Origin: an uncultured Roseburia sp.
Lineage (GTDB): Bacteria > Bacillota > Clostridia > Lachnospirales > Lachnospiraceae
Direction: 5' to 3'
Length of the DNA stretch: 64,000 nt
Assembly (NCBI GenBank): GCA_910577925.1
Contig: CAJTOI010000001.1
Location: forward strand, 134,645 to 198,644
Positions 31,192 to 40,605 of this stretch are shown here, piece after piece. The notes below the pieces were generated by a model, which saw only the letters and a program-made list of their open reading frames with translations, made no database searches and was not told the origin of the DNA. Position 1 is the stretch's first letter, and each line of letters opens with the position of its first letter. A program made the position numbers and the translations under genes.

Positions 31192-33798
31192 TTAAAGAAT
31201 CTCTCCCTTTAACGTCTCCGCGATATCCGCCCGTTCTGCACGGCTCTGTCCGTAGCGCATCGTCGCATAGACAACCGCAAACACGCAGAGCGCTGCAATC
31301 GCAGGGTACTGCCACGGCAGGTAAAACCCGCTCAGGCTTCTGCCGAAGCCAAAATAATACATCAGCAGCACCGCCGGGGCGGTGAGGATTGCGCCCGCTC
31401 CGAGTCCTTTTACCCCGTAGAGGATACACTCATAATCCATCATACGGCGGAATCCGCGCCCCGTCATGCCAATCGACTTTAACATCGCAAATTCGCGTCT
31501 GCGCAGATTCAGGTTTGTCGAAATGGTGTTGAACACATTTGCGGCGGAAATCAGGGAAATCAGTGTGATAAACCCGAGACAGAACACATTGATCATCACC
31601 AGAATCGCGCGCTGCTGTTCTTCTTCCTTTGCCGCGTCATAGAAATAAATCCCGATCCCTTCTCCCGCTCTCTCGAAAGCGGCAAATGCCGCCGCATGAT
31701 CCTCCGCCGTAAAATAAAGATGAATCCCGTACGTCGTGTAAGTCTGATACTGTCCGGCAAACGTTTTTGCCGCCGCGATCGGATAAATCAGCATGATATC
31801 CTCATCGCTTCCCATCGACCCGCAGATCTGATCCGACAGATCAGAAAAACAGCTGACATCAAAATCCACGACATCTCCGACCGCAACCGCTTTCTGTTTC
31901 TTCCAGCCGGAGTCATAGTCCCCGCAGAACAGTTCTGCGGCATCCTCCTTCAATACCGGAAAGCTCGCGCCTCTTATCCCCAAATCATTCCATATTGCGA
32001 CACGGTTAAAGACAATTGCGGGCGCCGTCCTGCGGTCTTCGTATGTTTCCGGCGAAAGCTCAAAACGGGAAAGAATCTCTGCGTAGACATCCTCCGATAC
32101 AAAATTCACCGCAGCCGTTACCATTCCCTTTCCCGCCTTTTCGTAATTGTCCCGCGCCCCCGCGCGAATCGCCTCCTGCTCCATATCACAGTACAGCGAT
32201 ACCGACAAAAACTCATAGACAATTTCCGTCTGCTCCACGCCGGAAAGTTTTTCCCATCCCGACAAAATCTCCGCAAAATCATCCGCATACATTGATGCGC
32301 TGATATCGTATTTGCTCACCCGCAGCTCATTCCAGGTGCTCCCGAACAGATATTCCGAAAAGGTTCCCGCCGTGACAAACAAAAAGATACTCATCGCGAG
32401 AGAAAACACGGTGGCGCGGTACTGTTTGCGGTTTCGTTTCATATTTTTATAGGCAATCATCCCCTCCGGACCAAAGCGTTTCCCGATCCATCCCGGCATG
32501 CGGACCTGCTTTCCGGTAAGCGTAATATCCGTCCGCTGTTTCACCGCGTCAATCGTCTCGACACCGACCGCACGCCGCATCGGAAGATACGCGGAGACGA
32601 GCACCGTGACAACGCCGATTACAACCGCAGCCGTTACCGCGGGCAGTGAAACGGCCACCTTCATTTTTCCGTCCCAGCTCTGATAAGTTCCGATAAACTC
32701 TGCAAGAGGACTTCCCACCAGAGACAGCGTGATCCCAATTCCCGCAATTCCGCAGATCATCCCGATCGGCACTCCGACTGCGCAGAGCAGAAATGCCTCA
32801 TAGCAGACCATCTTTTTCATCTGCCGCTTTGTCGCTCCCACCGAGGCAAGCAGCCCGAATTCCCGGATCCGCTCACTGACGGAAATTGCAAACGCATTGT
32901 GGATGAGCGCCACGGAACCCACGATAATAATGGCAATCAAGACGCTTCCCATTCCGTACAAAATCGTGTTGAAATTGCTGTTCCATGACACTCCGTAAAA
33001 ACGCAGCAGCATCCGGTTTGCCCGGAATACATCCGGCGTGCTCTCATAAAATGATTTCGCGTACATCGGGTTTTTCAGCACCAGAAACAATTCATAGCTC
33101 TCCGCATCATCCGATGCGGCCGTCCCGGGCGCATCGGACCGCGTGAGCGCCGTATACCCCGGCGAAAGTACCTGCTCGAAAAACGGCACGGTATAAAAGC
33201 CGGTCACCGTATAGGTCCTCGTTTGCACCTTTACAAGCGCTTCTGCGCCTCCCTCGCTCTCCTCCTCGCAAAAGGCTCTGTCCTGCCAGAGCGTCTGTCC
33301 ATCCTGATTCCGGCGAATCCCTGCCGAAAGCGTCACCCGGCTCCCGACGGAAATCGGCTTGCCGGTGATCGCCTCTGCGGCAATATGCGTCGGGAGCAGC
33401 AGTTCATCTTCGGTCTCAGGCAGACGCCCTTCCGTCAGCGTGAGCGGCATATGGGACGCAAATGCCTCATCCATCCCCTGAATGCAAAGATACGGCCGAT
33501 TCCCGTCTCCGCTCTCTGCCAGAGGCACATATCCGATATTTTTCAACGCATAGGTCCGCAGCACCTTCCCGTCGCCCGCGAGCTCCTCACACCGCACTGC
33601 CGACGCACTGCTCACGCGGATATGCCAGTCCCCTTCCGTCATCTGCGCATAGCGGATTCCATACTGCAAAACACTTGAGATCATCGTCGTCACGGCCGTC
33701 ACCATCGCCGTCGACAGAATAATCCCGATAATTGTGACAATGGTCCGCGTCCTGTTTTTCTTTAGACTTTTCTTTGCATATGCGTGAAAAATGTTCAT
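31192..33798 (-). CDS. ABC transporter permease with two FtsX domains
   Basis: An 868-aa permease working with the ATPase just upstream. TM1 at ~18-40 (TRTIVTIIGIILSTAMVTAV), a large extracellular MacB-type domain, then a first FtsX domain (~275-400, with SVSERIREFGLLASVGATKR and three helices). A second N-terminal-like helix near 460 (YRATVFSLAMSIFLFVTAGT) and extracellular region follow, then a second FtsX domain (~745-860, LRRREFAMLKSIGMTG). The MacB/LolCDE/VraFG superfamily acts mechanically on envelope substrates, antimicrobial peptides or lipids. It overlaps the ATPase gene by 4 bp (ATGA), and a two-component system lies upstream. Confidence 0.93.
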   Translation of the reverse strand: MNIFHAYAKKSLKKNRTRTIVTIIGIILSTAMVTAVTTMISSVLQYGIRYAQMTEGDWHIRVSSASAVRCEELAGDGKVLRTYALKNIGYVPLAESGDGNRPYLCIQGMDEAFASHMPLTLTEGRLPETEDELLLPTHIAAEAITGKPISVGSRVTLSAGIRRNQDGQTLWQDRAFCEEESEGGAEALVKVQTRTYTVTGFYTVPFFEQVLSPGYTALTRSDAPGTAASDDAESYELFLVLKNPMYAKSFYESTPDVFRANRMLLRFYGVSWNSNFNTILYGMGSVLIAIIIVGSVALIHNAFAISVSERIREFGLLASVGATKRQMKKMVCYEAFLLCAVGVPIGMICGIAGIGITLSLVGSPLAEFIGTYQSWDGKMKVAVSLPAVTAAVVIGVVTVLVSAYLPMRRAVGVETIDAVKQRTDITLTGKQVRMPGWIGKRFGPEGMIAYKNMKRNRKQYRATVFSLAMSIFLFVTAGTFSEYLFGSTWNELRVSKYDISASMYADDFAEILSGWEKLSGVEQTEIVYEFLSVSLYCDMEQEAIRAGARDNYEKAGKGMVTAAVNFVSEDVYAEILSRFELSPETYEDRRTAPAIVFNRVAIWNDLGIRGASFPVLKEDAAELFCGDYDSGWKKQKAVAVGDVVDFDVSCFSDLSDQICGSMGSDEDIMLIYPIAAAKTFAGQYQTYTTYGIHLYFTAEDHAAAFAAFERAGEGIGIYFYDAAKEEEQQRAILVMINVFCLGFITLISLISAANVFNTISTNLNLRRREFAMLKSIGMTGRGFRRMMDYECILYGVKGLGAGAILTAPAVLLMYYFGFGRSLSGFYLPWQYPAIAALCVFAVVYATMRYGQSRAERADIAETLKGEIL

Positions 33799-34472
33799 GA
33801 CCGAATCACCTCATCTCTCACGATTTTTCCGTCTTCGATGCGGATCATCCGTTCCGCCATCAGCGCGATATTTTCGTCATGCGTGATGACAATCAGCGTC
33901 TGCTTATACCGTTCATTCGACGCACAGAGCAGCTGCATAATCTCTCTGCTGTTTGCGGTATCAAGATTCCCCGTCGGCTCGTCGGCTAAGACGACGGCAG
34001 GCGCATTCATAAGCGCCCGGCCGATTGACACGCGCTGCTGCTGTCCGCCGGACAGCTGATTCGGAAGATGACGCGCCCTTTCCCGAAGCCCGAGCAGCCC
34101 AAGCAGCTCATTCAGGCGTTCCCCGTTGACCGCGCGCTGGTCCAACAGTACCGGAAGCGTCATGTTCTCCACGACATCCAGCACCGGAATCAGATTGTAA
34201 AACTGGTAGATCAGCCCGACTTCCCTCCTGCGGAAGACGGCAAGCTTCTCCTCGTTCTGTGCGTAGACATCGATATCGTCCACTAAAATTCTGCCCTGTG
34301 TCGGGCGCTCCACGCCGCCTAAAATGTGAAGCAGCGTTGATTTTCCGGAGCCGGACGGCCCCGTGATCGCTACAAACTGTCCCTTTTTGACGGAAAACGA
34401 AATATCGTCAAGCGCTCGTACCTCATTTTCACCCTTTCCGTATATTTTGCTGATATGTTCGACTACAATCAT
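33795..34472 (-). CDS. ABC transporter ATP-binding protein (MacB/BceA type)
   Basis: A 225-aa ATPase of the LolD/MacB/BceA group. Walker A is GPSGSGKST near residue 38, the Q-loop lies in YQFYNLIPVLDVVENMTLP, the signature LSGGQQQRVSIGRAL near 140 and Walker B VVLADEPTGNLD near 160. The last codon overlaps the start of the permease. A TGACA-N4-TGTCA inverted repeat 70 bp upstream of its start looks like a binding site for the neighbouring BceR-like regulator. Confidence 0.95.
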   Translation of the reverse strand: MIVVEHISKIYGKGENEVRALDDISFSVKKGQFVAITGPSGSGKSTLLHILGGVERPTQGRILVDDIDVYAQNEEKLAVFRRREVGLIYQFYNLIPVLDVVENMTLPVLLDQRAVNGERLNELLGLLGLRERARHLPNQLSGGQQQRVSIGRALMNAPAVVLADEPTGNLDTANSREIMQLLCASNERYKQTLIVITHDENIALMAERMIRIEDGKIVRDEVIRS

Positions 34473-34541
34473 ATGTTTCCCTCCATCCTGTTCTTTGTAA
34501 TCATTCTATCAGCCGCAAATGATTCCGCCGTGACTTTTAAA

Positions 34542-34555
34542 TGACAGAATTGTCA
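34542..34555. promoter_or_regulatory. Probable BceR-type operator before the ABC genes
   Basis: TGACA-GAAT-TGTCA, a perfect 5-bp inverted repeat with a 4-nt spacer. It resembles the TNACA-N4-TGTAA core reported for BceR of B. subtilis. It sits at the 3' end of the kinase gene, just upstream of the ATPase gene. Confidence 0.55.
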
Positions 34556-35611
34556 CACGGTATCCTTATAAAATCGAATCCGGAAACGCGCGCCGCCCTC
34601 ACTGCGGTTTTCCGCCGAAATCATCCCCGCTTCCTTCCGGATAATCATACTCGCCAGCGCAAGCCCGATCCCCACACTCGTCTCGCCGCTGTTTTTTCCT
34701 TTATAGAAACGCTCGAAAATATGCGGCAGATCCTCCTTTTCAATCCCCGGTCCGTTATCCTCAATCACAAGCTCCGCAAAAAGAGCGTTCTCCCGGCCCG
34801 ACACGCGGATTGTGCCGCCTTCTCCCGTGTGCTCCATACAGTTTTTCATAATGTTGACAACGGCCTCCCCGGTCCATCTTATATCTCCCGCAAAAGCGGC
34901 CTTCTCCTCAATCTCCAAAAGCAGTTTCTGGCCTTTGAGCTCCATCGGTATCTCAATGGCGGCCGCCGCATCCCGCACAAGCCGCTCAAACAGGCACGGC
35001 TGTACCAGAAAATGCACTGCGTCCGCATCCAGCTTCGAGATTTTGAGCAAAACATCGATCATCCACTGCACCTTCTGCAGCAGACTCTGGAGCTTCCACA
35101 GATATTCCTGCCGTTTTTCCTCCGTAATTCCCTCCTCCGCAAGCATCGGAAAAATCAGATTCATGGAAGTGAGCGGCGTCCGAAGCTGGTGCGAGAGATC
35201 CGCCAGGGAGTCCGCGAGATATGTTTTCTGCCGCCTGAGTTCTTCATTCTGTTCTTTCAGCCGGATCATCAGTTTGTTAATCTCATTTTCCAGAATGGAA
35301 AGCTCCCCTTCTTCGGCGCGCTCTAGCAGTGTGATCTCCTCCCTGTGCAGGATTGCGTCAATCCCGTCGGAAAGCGTCGAAAGCTTTCGGTAGCGGCAGA
35401 AAGAACTCCCGAAATGCATGACGCTTGCCGCCGCCCACATCAGGACAATGCCCGATACCTCCGATGCCGCGCCGCCTATATCCCAAAAAGGGGCATGCGG
35501 GAAGACAACCAGACTTCCCAGCACGCCCATGACGCCGACAGCAAAATATAATGCCAGTTCCCGCTTTATCTCGGGATTTCTGATATATTGTGAAACAGAA
35601 TAATTCTTCAT
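34553..35611 (-). CDS. Intramembrane-sensing histidine kinase (Bce/Van-like)
   Basis: A 352-aa kinase. Two close transmembrane helices (~18-40 and ~48-68) with almost no extracellular loop are typical of kinases that sense through a partner transporter. A coiled linker follows, then the H-box LADLSHQLRTPLTSMNLIFP near residue 139. The ATPase domain has NIMKNCMEHTGEG, VIEDNGPGIEKED and SVGIGLALASMI. The ATG at 35611 has GGAGA 8 nt upstream. Its gene lies between the regulator and the ABC exporter, so it probably reports transporter activity or peptide antibiotic stress. Confidence 0.93.
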   Translation of the reverse strand: MKNYSVSQYIRNPEIKRELALYFAVGVMGVLGSLVVFPHAPFWDIGGAASEVSGIVLMWAAASVMHFGSSFCRYRKLSTLSDGIDAILHREEITLLERAEEGELSILENEINKLMIRLKEQNEELRRQKTYLADSLADLSHQLRTPLTSMNLIFPMLAEEGITEEKRQEYLWKLQSLLQKVQWMIDVLLKISKLDADAVHFLVQPCLFERLVRDAAAAIEIPMELKGQKLLLEIEEKAAFAGDIRWTGEAVVNIMKNCMEHTGEGGTIRVSGRENALFAELVIEDNGPGIEKEDLPHIFERFYKGKNSGETSVGIGLALASMIIRKEAGMISAENRSEGGARFRIRFYKDTV

Positions 35612-35629
35612 CACGGCATTCTCCGTTTC

Positions 35630-36301
35630 TCAGGAGGAAGATACCCGGTATCCCATGCCTCTGACCGTCACGATCAGTCCGGGATTCTGCGGGTCCTCCT
35701 CGATTTTTTCCCGCAGCCGTTTAATGTAAACCGTCAGCGTATTATCGTTGACAAATTCTCCCGCCATATCCCAGATTTCCGACAGGAGCTGATTTCTGGT
35801 GATAAGCTGCCCCTGATGTGAGGCAAAGTAGAGGAGCAGCCGGTATTCAAGCGCCGACAGAAAAATCTCCTCCCCCCTGCGCTTCACCTGTCCCTTTGCC
35901 GTATCAACGGAAAGCTCCCCGAACCGGATCACCTGATTTGCCTTTCCGCAGCGCCGCAGCACGCTCTTCATCCGCGATAACAGCTCGCGCGGGCGGAACG
36001 GTTTTCCGATATAGTCGTCCGCACCGAGGTCCAGCCCCGTCACCACGGAAAATTCATCCGTGGACGCCGTCAGAAAAATCACCGGGATATCGCGGATTTC
36101 CTTGATACCGCGGCACGCCGCATAACCGTTTCCCTCGGCGAGCGCGATATCGAGGAGAACCAGATCAAATTCCTGTCCCGCAACCAAATCGAGCGCTTTC
36201 TGCTGTCCGTCCACCGCAGTCACAAGATACTGTTCCGTCCCAAGGAACTCCGACAGTGTCTCCACGATGGTCTGATCATCTTCCACCAATAAAATCCGCA
36301 T
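35630..36301 (-). CDS. OmpR-family response regulator (BceR/VanR-like)
   Basis: A 223-aa regulator. The receiver domain has LLVEDDQTI at the N-terminus, the phosphorylated Asp in LVLLDIALAEGNGYAA near residue 51, FLTAST and GADDYIGKPFRPREL. The winged-helix domain ends GLIVTVRGMGYRVSSS. It starts 1 nt after the leuS stop codon, so its translation is probably coupled to LeuRS, an unusual pairing. The kinase gene follows by 18 bp. Confidence 0.95.
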   Translation of the reverse strand: MRILLVEDDQTIVETLSEFLGTEQYLVTAVDGQQKALDLVAGQEFDLVLLDIALAEGNGYAACRGIKEIRDIPVIFLTASTDEFSVVTGLDLGADDYIGKPFRPRELLSRMKSVLRRCGKANQVIRFGELSVDTAKGQVKRRGEEIFLSALEYRLLLYFASHQGQLITRNQLLSEIWDMAGEFVNDNTLTVYIKRLREKIEEDPQNPGLIVTVRGMGYRVSSS

Positions 36302-36302
36302 C

Positions 36303-38717
36303 TTACTTCATCACAAGATTGACAATTCTGCCCGGCACGTAGATCTCTTTTACGACATTGCCGGTCAGTTTTTCCGCGACGGAGGCTTTCGCCCTTGCAA
36401 TGACGTCCTCCTTCGCATCATCCCTGCCGATTGCCAATGTTCCTTTCGTTTTTCCGTTAATCTGCACCGCAATCTCCACCGTATCCTCAATGGTCTTTGC
36501 CTCGTCATACTCCGGCCAGCGCTCGAAGGCGATGGTGTCCGGATGTCCTAATTTTTCCCACATTTCCTCTCCCGCATGCGGGCAGATGCAGGAGAACATC
36601 TTAATCAGACCTTCCGCATATTCCCTCGGGCATTTTCCTGCCTTGTAGACCTCATTGACAAAAATCATCATCTGGCTGATTGCCGTGTTGTATCCGAGCT
36701 CCTCAAAATCGTTCGTCACTTTCTTTACGGTCTGATGATAAACTTTCGTGAGGGTTCCGTCGTCTTCCTCCGTGATATTTTCCGGATTCGAAAAGAATGT
36801 CCACACCCTTGTGATGAATTTCCTTGCCCCCTGCACACCGTTGTCATTCCACGGTTTTGACACCTCAAGCGGGCCCATAAACATCTCATAGAGCCTGAGC
36901 GTATCTGCTCCGTATTCCCTTACGATATCGCTTGGGTTCACCACATACTCCGGGAAGCGTTTTCCCATCTTAATGCCGTTCCCACCTAAAATCATTCCCT
37001 GATGAACCAGCTTTTTGAACGGTTCTTTTACCGGCGAAAGCCCTCTGTCATAGAGGAAGCGGTTCCAGATACGGGAATAGATCAGATGTCCCACCGCATG
37101 CTCCGGGCCTCCCACATATAAGTCTACCGGGAGCCAGTGCTTTAACAGTTCCTGATCGGCAAATTCCTTCTCGTTATCCGGGTCAATATACCGCATATAG
37201 TACCAGGACGAACCGGCGGAACCGGGCATCGTGGAAGTCTCGCGCGTCCCTTTGATGCCGTTTTTGTCATATTGTTTCCATTCGGCTGCGTTTTCTAACG
37301 GCGCCTTGCCGTTCTTTCCCTTATAGTCCTCAAGTTCCGGCAAAATCAGCGGCAGCTCCTCATCCGGCAGGAAATAGATCTCCCCGTCCTCTTTATAAAC
37401 GCAGGGAACCGGCTCGCCCCAATATCTCTGGCGCGCAAAAATCCACTCTCTGAAATGGTAGTTGACTTTTCTTCGGGCCACACCCATATTCTCGAGCTTC
37501 ACCGTGATGGCTTCCTTCGCCTCCTCCACGGTAAGTCCGGTAAATTCCTCGGAGTTCATCAACTTGCAGCCCTTGCCGAGATAATCCGTCTTTTCAAACG
37601 CATGCTCCGAGACATCCGCCCCGTCAATAACCTGAAGCATATCGATGTGATGTGCCATGGCATACTCAAAATCCCGCTGGTCGTGGCTCGGAACCGCCAT
37701 CACCGCTCCCGTCCCGTAGCTTGCAAGTACAAAATCACCGATAAAGAGCGGCACTTCTCTGCCGTTTACCGGGTTGACCGCATAAAGCCCCTTTAACATA
37801 CAGCCGGACTTCGTTTTATTCAGCTCGGTTCGGTCCATATCATTCTTTTTGATTGTCTCATCGATATAGGCCTGTACTTCCTCCCGGTTTAAAACCCGGT
37901 CCAACAGTCCCTTTACAATCTCTCCGTCCGGCGCAAGCACCATGAACGTGATGCCGTAAATCGTCTCGATACAGGTCGTAAAGATCGAGAAGTTCCCGCC
38001 GCCCACAATCTGAAAATCCACCTCGACACCGGTACTCTTTCCGATCCAGTTTCTCTGAATCTCTTTTGTGGAGGAGGGCCAGTCAATCTCGTCAAGTCCC
38101 TCCAACAGCTTCTCCGCAAATGCGGGCTGATCGATCACCCACTGCTTCATATTCTTTCTGACCACCGGATAACCGCCGCGCTCCGACTTCCCGTCAATGA
38201 CTTCGTCATTGGAAAGCACGGTTCCAAGCTCCTCACACCAGTTTACCGGCATATCAATATATTTCGCATACCCCGCCTCATACAGCTGTTTGAAAATCCA
38301 CTGCGTCCACTTATAGAACTTCGGGTCAGATGTCGCAGTCATTTTCGACCAGTCATAGTCAAACCCCAGCTCTCTGAGCTGCTGTGAGAATGTTTTAATG
38401 TTCTCCTGGGTAAAGCCCGCCGGATGGTTCCCTGTCGCCACCGCATACTGTTCCGCGGGAAGTCCGAAAGAATCATACCCCATCGGATGAAGCACATTAT
38501 AGCCCTGCATCCGCTTCATCCTTGACATGATATCCGTAGCGGTATACCCTTCCGGATGCCCGGCATGAAGCCCCACGCCCGACGGATAGGGGAACATGTC
38601 AAGCGCATAATACTTCGGCTTACTGAAATCCCAGACATCCGTCTTAAAGGTTTCGTGCTCCTCCCAGTAATTCTGCCATTTTTTCTCCACAACCTTATGA
38701 TTATAAAGTTCTGACAT
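36303..38717 (-). CDS. leuS: Leucyl-tRNA synthetase
   Basis: Charges tRNA-Leu with leucine; 804 aa, class Ia. The HIGH-type motif is HAGHPEGY in FPYPSGVGLHAGHPEGYTAT near residue 43. The CP1 editing domain (~220-410) retains GTGAVMAVPSHDQRDFEYA, but the conserved TTRPDT reads TTCIET. WYYMRYIDPDN and the tRNA-binding C-terminal domain are present. The KMSKS loop reads KMGKR (GGNGIKMGKRFPEYVVNPSD). Both changes are described as a finding. The ATG at 38717 has AAGGAGG 6 nt upstream. A terminator hairpin ends only 28 nt before the start, suggesting attenuation from ilvC. Confidence 0.97.
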   Translation of the reverse strand: MSELYNHKVVEKKWQNYWEEHETFKTDVWDFSKPKYYALDMFPYPSGVGLHAGHPEGYTATDIMSRMKRMQGYNVLHPMGYDSFGLPAEQYAVATGNHPAGFTQENIKTFSQQLRELGFDYDWSKMTATSDPKFYKWTQWIFKQLYEAGYAKYIDMPVNWCEELGTVLSNDEVIDGKSERGGYPVVRKNMKQWVIDQPAFAEKLLEGLDEIDWPSSTKEIQRNWIGKSTGVEVDFQIVGGGNFSIFTTCIETIYGITFMVLAPDGEIVKGLLDRVLNREEVQAYIDETIKKNDMDRTELNKTKSGCMLKGLYAVNPVNGREVPLFIGDFVLASYGTGAVMAVPSHDQRDFEYAMAHHIDMLQVIDGADVSEHAFEKTDYLGKGCKLMNSEEFTGLTVEEAKEAITVKLENMGVARRKVNYHFREWIFARQRYWGEPVPCVYKEDGEIYFLPDEELPLILPELEDYKGKNGKAPLENAAEWKQYDKNGIKGTRETSTMPGSAGSSWYYMRYIDPDNEKEFADQELLKHWLPVDLYVGGPEHAVGHLIYSRIWNRFLYDRGLSPVKEPFKKLVHQGMILGGNGIKMGKRFPEYVVNPSDIVREYGADTLRLYEMFMGPLEVSKPWNDNGVQGARKFITRVWTFFSNPENITEEDDGTLTKVYHQTVKKVTNDFEELGYNTAISQMMIFVNEVYKAGKCPREYAEGLIKMFSCICPHAGEEMWEKLGHPDTIAFERWPEYDEAKTIEDTVEIAVQINGKTKGTLAIGRDDAKEDVIARAKASVAEKLTGNVVKEIYVPGRIVNLVMK

Positions 38718-38745
38718 ATCAATCCTCCTTGAAATAAACAATATG

Positions 38746-38797
38746 AAAAATCTCCGTCTCTGACCGAAAGCTCTGCTCTCGCTGCCAGAAACGGAGA
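38746..38797 (-). terminator. Terminator/attenuator between ilvC and leuS
   Basis: On the minus strand TCTCCGTTTCTG...CAGAGACGGAGA forms an 11-12 bp stem with one mismatch, followed by TTTTT (38746-38750). Only 28 nt separate it from the leuS start, leaving no room for a promoter. No T-box core is present. Confidence 0.75.
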
Positions 38798-38875
38798 ATA
38801 CTCTGTCGAAGTCTTTCGTCTGTCGGCCTGTGATCTATTTCTCACCGCCTGCTTCTGTCTGCCGAATGCTGCAAA

Positions 38876-39898
38876 TTAATTGTTGATAAATTTATCTTCC
38901 TCGTTATTCCAGCTGTAAAGCTTGCGGATCTCCTCACCGACTTTCTCCGACGAATGCTCGGACGCCAGCTTGCGCATCGCCTTAAAGTGAACCTGCTTTC
39001 CGGCCGGAGACATATCCAGCAGAAACTCCTTCGCAAAGGAACCGTCCTGAATGTCGGAGAGGATTTTCTTCATGGTCTTTTTGGTCTCGTCCGTGATCAG
39101 CTTCGGACCGGTAATATAATCGCCGTACTCCGCCGTGTTGGAGATGGAATATCTCATCCCTGCAAAACCGGACTGATAAATTAAATCCACAATTAACTTC
39201 ATCTCATGGATACACTCAAAGTATGCGTTTCTCGGATCATAGCCCGCTTCCACGAGCGTCTCAAAGCCTGCCTGCATCAGCGCGCACACACCGCCGCAGA
39301 GAACGGCCTGCTCACCGAAAAGGTCTGTCTCGGTCTCTGTCCGGAAGGTCGTCTCAAGCACGCCCGCTCTTGCGCCGCCGATTCCGAGCGCATAAGCCAG
39401 TGCCAGATCCTGTGCTTTTCCGGTCGCATCCTGCTCCACCGCAATCAGGCAGGGAACGCCTTTGCCGGCCTGATACTCGGAGCGTACCGTATGTCCCGGG
39501 CCTTTCGGCGCAATCATCGTAACGTCTACGTTTGCCGGCGGAACGATACATCCGAAATGAATGTTGAAGCCGTGTGCAAACATTAACATATTTCCCTCTT
39601 CCAGATTCGGCTCGATATCATTCTTATAGAGCTCCGCCTGCTTCTCATCGTTAATCAGAATCATAATGATATCGGCACGCTTTGCAGCCTCCGCCGCGTT
39701 AAACACCTCAAAACCCTGCTTTACCGCCTTATCCCAGGACTTGCTTCCCTCATAAAGCCCGATGATAACATTACAGCCGGATTCTTTTAAGTTTAAGGCA
39801 TGCGCATGTCCCTGGCTGCCGTACCCGATAACGGCAATCGTTTTCCCGTCCAGCATGGAAAGGTTACAGTCTTCCTGATAAAAAATTTTCGCTGACAT
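38876..39898 (-). CDS. ilvC: Ketol-acid reductoisomerase
   Basis: Converts acetolactate and acetohydroxybutyrate to dihydroxy acids with NADPH in valine and isoleucine synthesis. The 340-aa class I enzyme has the Rossmann GYGSQGHAHALNLKESG near residue 24, MLMFAHGFNIHFG near 100, and DLFGEQAVLCGGVCALMQAG near 190 in the knotted C-terminal domain. The ATG at 39898 has GGAGGAG upstream; longer frames run back into ilvN. It is transcribed with ilvN, 61 bp ahead. The large subunit ilvB is not in the window. Confidence 0.97.
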   Translation of the reverse strand: MSAKIFYQEDCNLSMLDGKTIAVIGYGSQGHAHALNLKESGCNVIIGLYEGSKSWDKAVKQGFEVFNAAEAAKRADIIMILINDEKQAELYKNDIEPNLEEGNMLMFAHGFNIHFGCIVPPANVDVTMIAPKGPGHTVRSEYQAGKGVPCLIAVEQDATGKAQDLALAYALGIGGARAGVLETTFRTETETDLFGEQAVLCGGVCALMQAGFETLVEAGYDPRNAYFECIHEMKLIVDLIYQSGFAGMRYSISNTAEYGDYITGPKLITDETKKTMKKILSDIQDGSFAKEFLLDMSPAGKQVHFKAMRKLASEHSSEKVGEEIRKLYSWNNEEDKFINN

Positions 39899-39959
39899 AA
39901 ATTTGTTCTCCTCCAAAATATGATATTTTCCTCTATGTGAACCCGCGGGTGCATGCCTC

Positions 39960-40484
39960 TTACAGACTGTGCATCCTGCCGTTTTCATCAATCATCTTGA
40001 CATCCGACGTTCCCCGTGACAATCCGGTGATCCCCGTGCGCGCCAGCTCGAGAATCTCATAGTCCGACAGCAGATCCAAAAATGCATCCAGCTTGTCCTG
40101 CTGGCCGGTCAGCTCAATCACCATCGAATCCGCCGTGACATCCACGATCTTGCCGTGAAAAATCTCCGTCACATTCATAATCGGCTGCCGCTCTGCGTCT
40201 TTCGCCCGGATCTTCACCATAATCAGCTCTCTTGTCACGGAAAATCCCTGCCGCAGCAGCTTAATGTCCACCACATCCTCAAGCTTTGCAAGCTGCTTTT
40301 CAATCTGTTCTAAAATCTGTTCGTCTCCGCTGGCGACAATCGTGATCCTCGTATAGCGGGGATCTGCGGTCACACCCGAAGAAAAGCTGTCGATATTGTA
40401 GCCTCTGCGGCTGAAAAGCCCGGAAATATGGCTGGTCACACCCGGATTATTCTCTACCAAAAGAGATAGTACCTGTCTTCTCAT
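39960..40484 (-). CDS. ilvN: Acetolactate synthase small (regulatory) subunit
   Basis: A 174-aa regulatory subunit of acetohydroxyacid synthase. The N-terminal ACT domain (VLSLLVENNPGVTSHISGLF, RRGYNIDSF) mediates valine feedback inhibition, and the C-terminal ACT-like domain has RQPIMNVTEIFHGKIVDVTA. The symbol ilvH would serve equally. It starts the ilvN-ilvC unit. Finding it without ilvB beside it means the catalytic subunit is encoded elsewhere. Confidence 0.95.
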   Translation of the reverse strand: MRRQVLSLLVENNPGVTSHISGLFSRRGYNIDSFSSGVTADPRYTRITIVASGDEQILEQIEKQLAKLEDVVDIKLLRQGFSVTRELIMVKIRAKDAERQPIMNVTEIFHGKIVDVTADSMVIELTGQQDKLDAFLDLLSDYEILELARTGITGLSRGTSDVKMIDENGRMHSL

Positions 40485-40520
40485 AAAGAAAACCTTCCTT
40501 TACATTCACACTTAACATTG

Positions 40521-40549
40521 ATAATAGCAATGTGATATTTTTTTGTCAA
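40521..40549 (-). promoter_or_regulatory. Promoter of ilvN-ilvC
   Basis: On the minus strand a consensus TTGACA (40544-40549), a 17-bp spacer and TATTAT (40521-40526), about 37 bp before the ilvN start. Confidence 0.82.
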
Positions 40550-40605
40550 CAACGGAACAGAAAAATGGGTATGCCAATATGGAATACCCAAAATAACCGA
40601 TGTGT

